Below, piece by piece: positions 63,975 to 64,000 of a stretch of 64,000 bases of DNA (position 1 is its first letter; each line of letters opens with the position of its first letter). Source of the stretch: Pantoea sp. 1.19. Lineage in GTDB: Bacteria > Pseudomonadota > Gammaproteobacteria > Enterobacterales > Enterobacteriaceae. Location: contig NZ_MRBS01000001.1 of NCBI RefSeq assembly GCF_001922585.1, positions 186,001 to 250,000 of the forward strand, in the 5' to 3' direction. Position numbers and translations under genes: made by a program. The notes below the pieces were generated by a model. The model had not been told where the DNA came from, made no database searches, and saw only the letters and a program-made list of their open reading frames with translations.

Positions 63975-64000
63975 CTCAGCATCGCAGGGACGCGATCATG
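63975..64000 (+). other. Window end with a possible next gene start
   Basis: 26 bp after the tape measure stop. GCAGGGACGCGATC precedes an ATG that occupies the last three bases, so another coupled gene probably starts at 63998. Confidence 0.35.

Overview
The window looks like chromosomal DNA of an enterobacterium (order Enterobacterales, genus not determinable from this sequence). It holds most of one lambdoid, long-tailed (siphovirus-type) prophage and, joined to its right end, the first part of a second, P4-like integrative element. Gene order, the P22/lambda-type regulators, LexA boxes and the enterobacterial tRNA attachment site all point to this group. No ordinary host gene is visible.

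Left part (1-7585, minus strand): the early-left operon of the prophage. From the left edge it has a P22-type excisionase (cut by the edge, so the integrase should lie just outside), small genes, RecT annealing protein, RecE-type exonuclease, more small genes, a pentapeptide-repeat protein and a P22-type N antiterminator. PL, two operators and a nutL site lie at 5703-5837. Between PL and the S24 repressor (cI) sit two unrecognised genes in the position of lambda rexBA, next to a 19-bp tandem repeat.

Centre left (7590-17500, plus strand): three operators and PR, Cro, nutR, CII, an O-type initiator with an internal origin, a DnaB-type helicase, a nin region (NinB, NinE, NinF, NinG), a late antiterminator candidate, two phage tRNAs, and a phage-21-type lysis cassette (pinholin, SAR endolysin, Rz, Rz1).

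Centre (17500-47184): two KilA-N genes, each behind a leader that can pair with its own ribosome binding site (C4-type antisense RNA). Then come terminases, portal, a MuF protein fused to a metalloprotease-like domain, scaffold, capsid, an Ig-like protein reachable by a -1 frameshift, connectors, tail tube, a G/GT frameshift pair, tape measure, M, L, K, I, J and a fibre with an S74 chaperone. Two cargo blocks interrupt the tail genes. One (34142-35580) carries a YafO-type toxin with an unrecognised partner. The other (38194-41141) carries a lipoprotein and a P22 immI-like mnt/arc/ant module. Each block ends in the same 80-bp double-terminator sequence. A LexA-controlled pair with a UmuD'-like protein closes the prophage at 47297-47897.

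Right part (48024-64000): the 3' half of a tRNA-Arg(UCU) gene marks the junction. To its right is a P4-type integrase, cargo genes, AlpA, a BRO-N antirepressor, an RHH repressor facing an icd-ant operon, small coupled genes, a zinc-finger/Toprim/DUF927 primase-helicase, an iteron-rich origin, SSB, ProQ/FinO, a PerC-like regulator and an exported protein. Last is a LexA-box operon ending in a full-length tape measure gene that stops 26 bp before the edge.

The most notable features are the tape measure gene in the P4-like element (almost the same length as that of the adjacent prophage), the number of separate antirepressor modules (four to five), the MuF-metalloprotease fusion, and the toxin, rex-position and SOS-controlled cargo genes.
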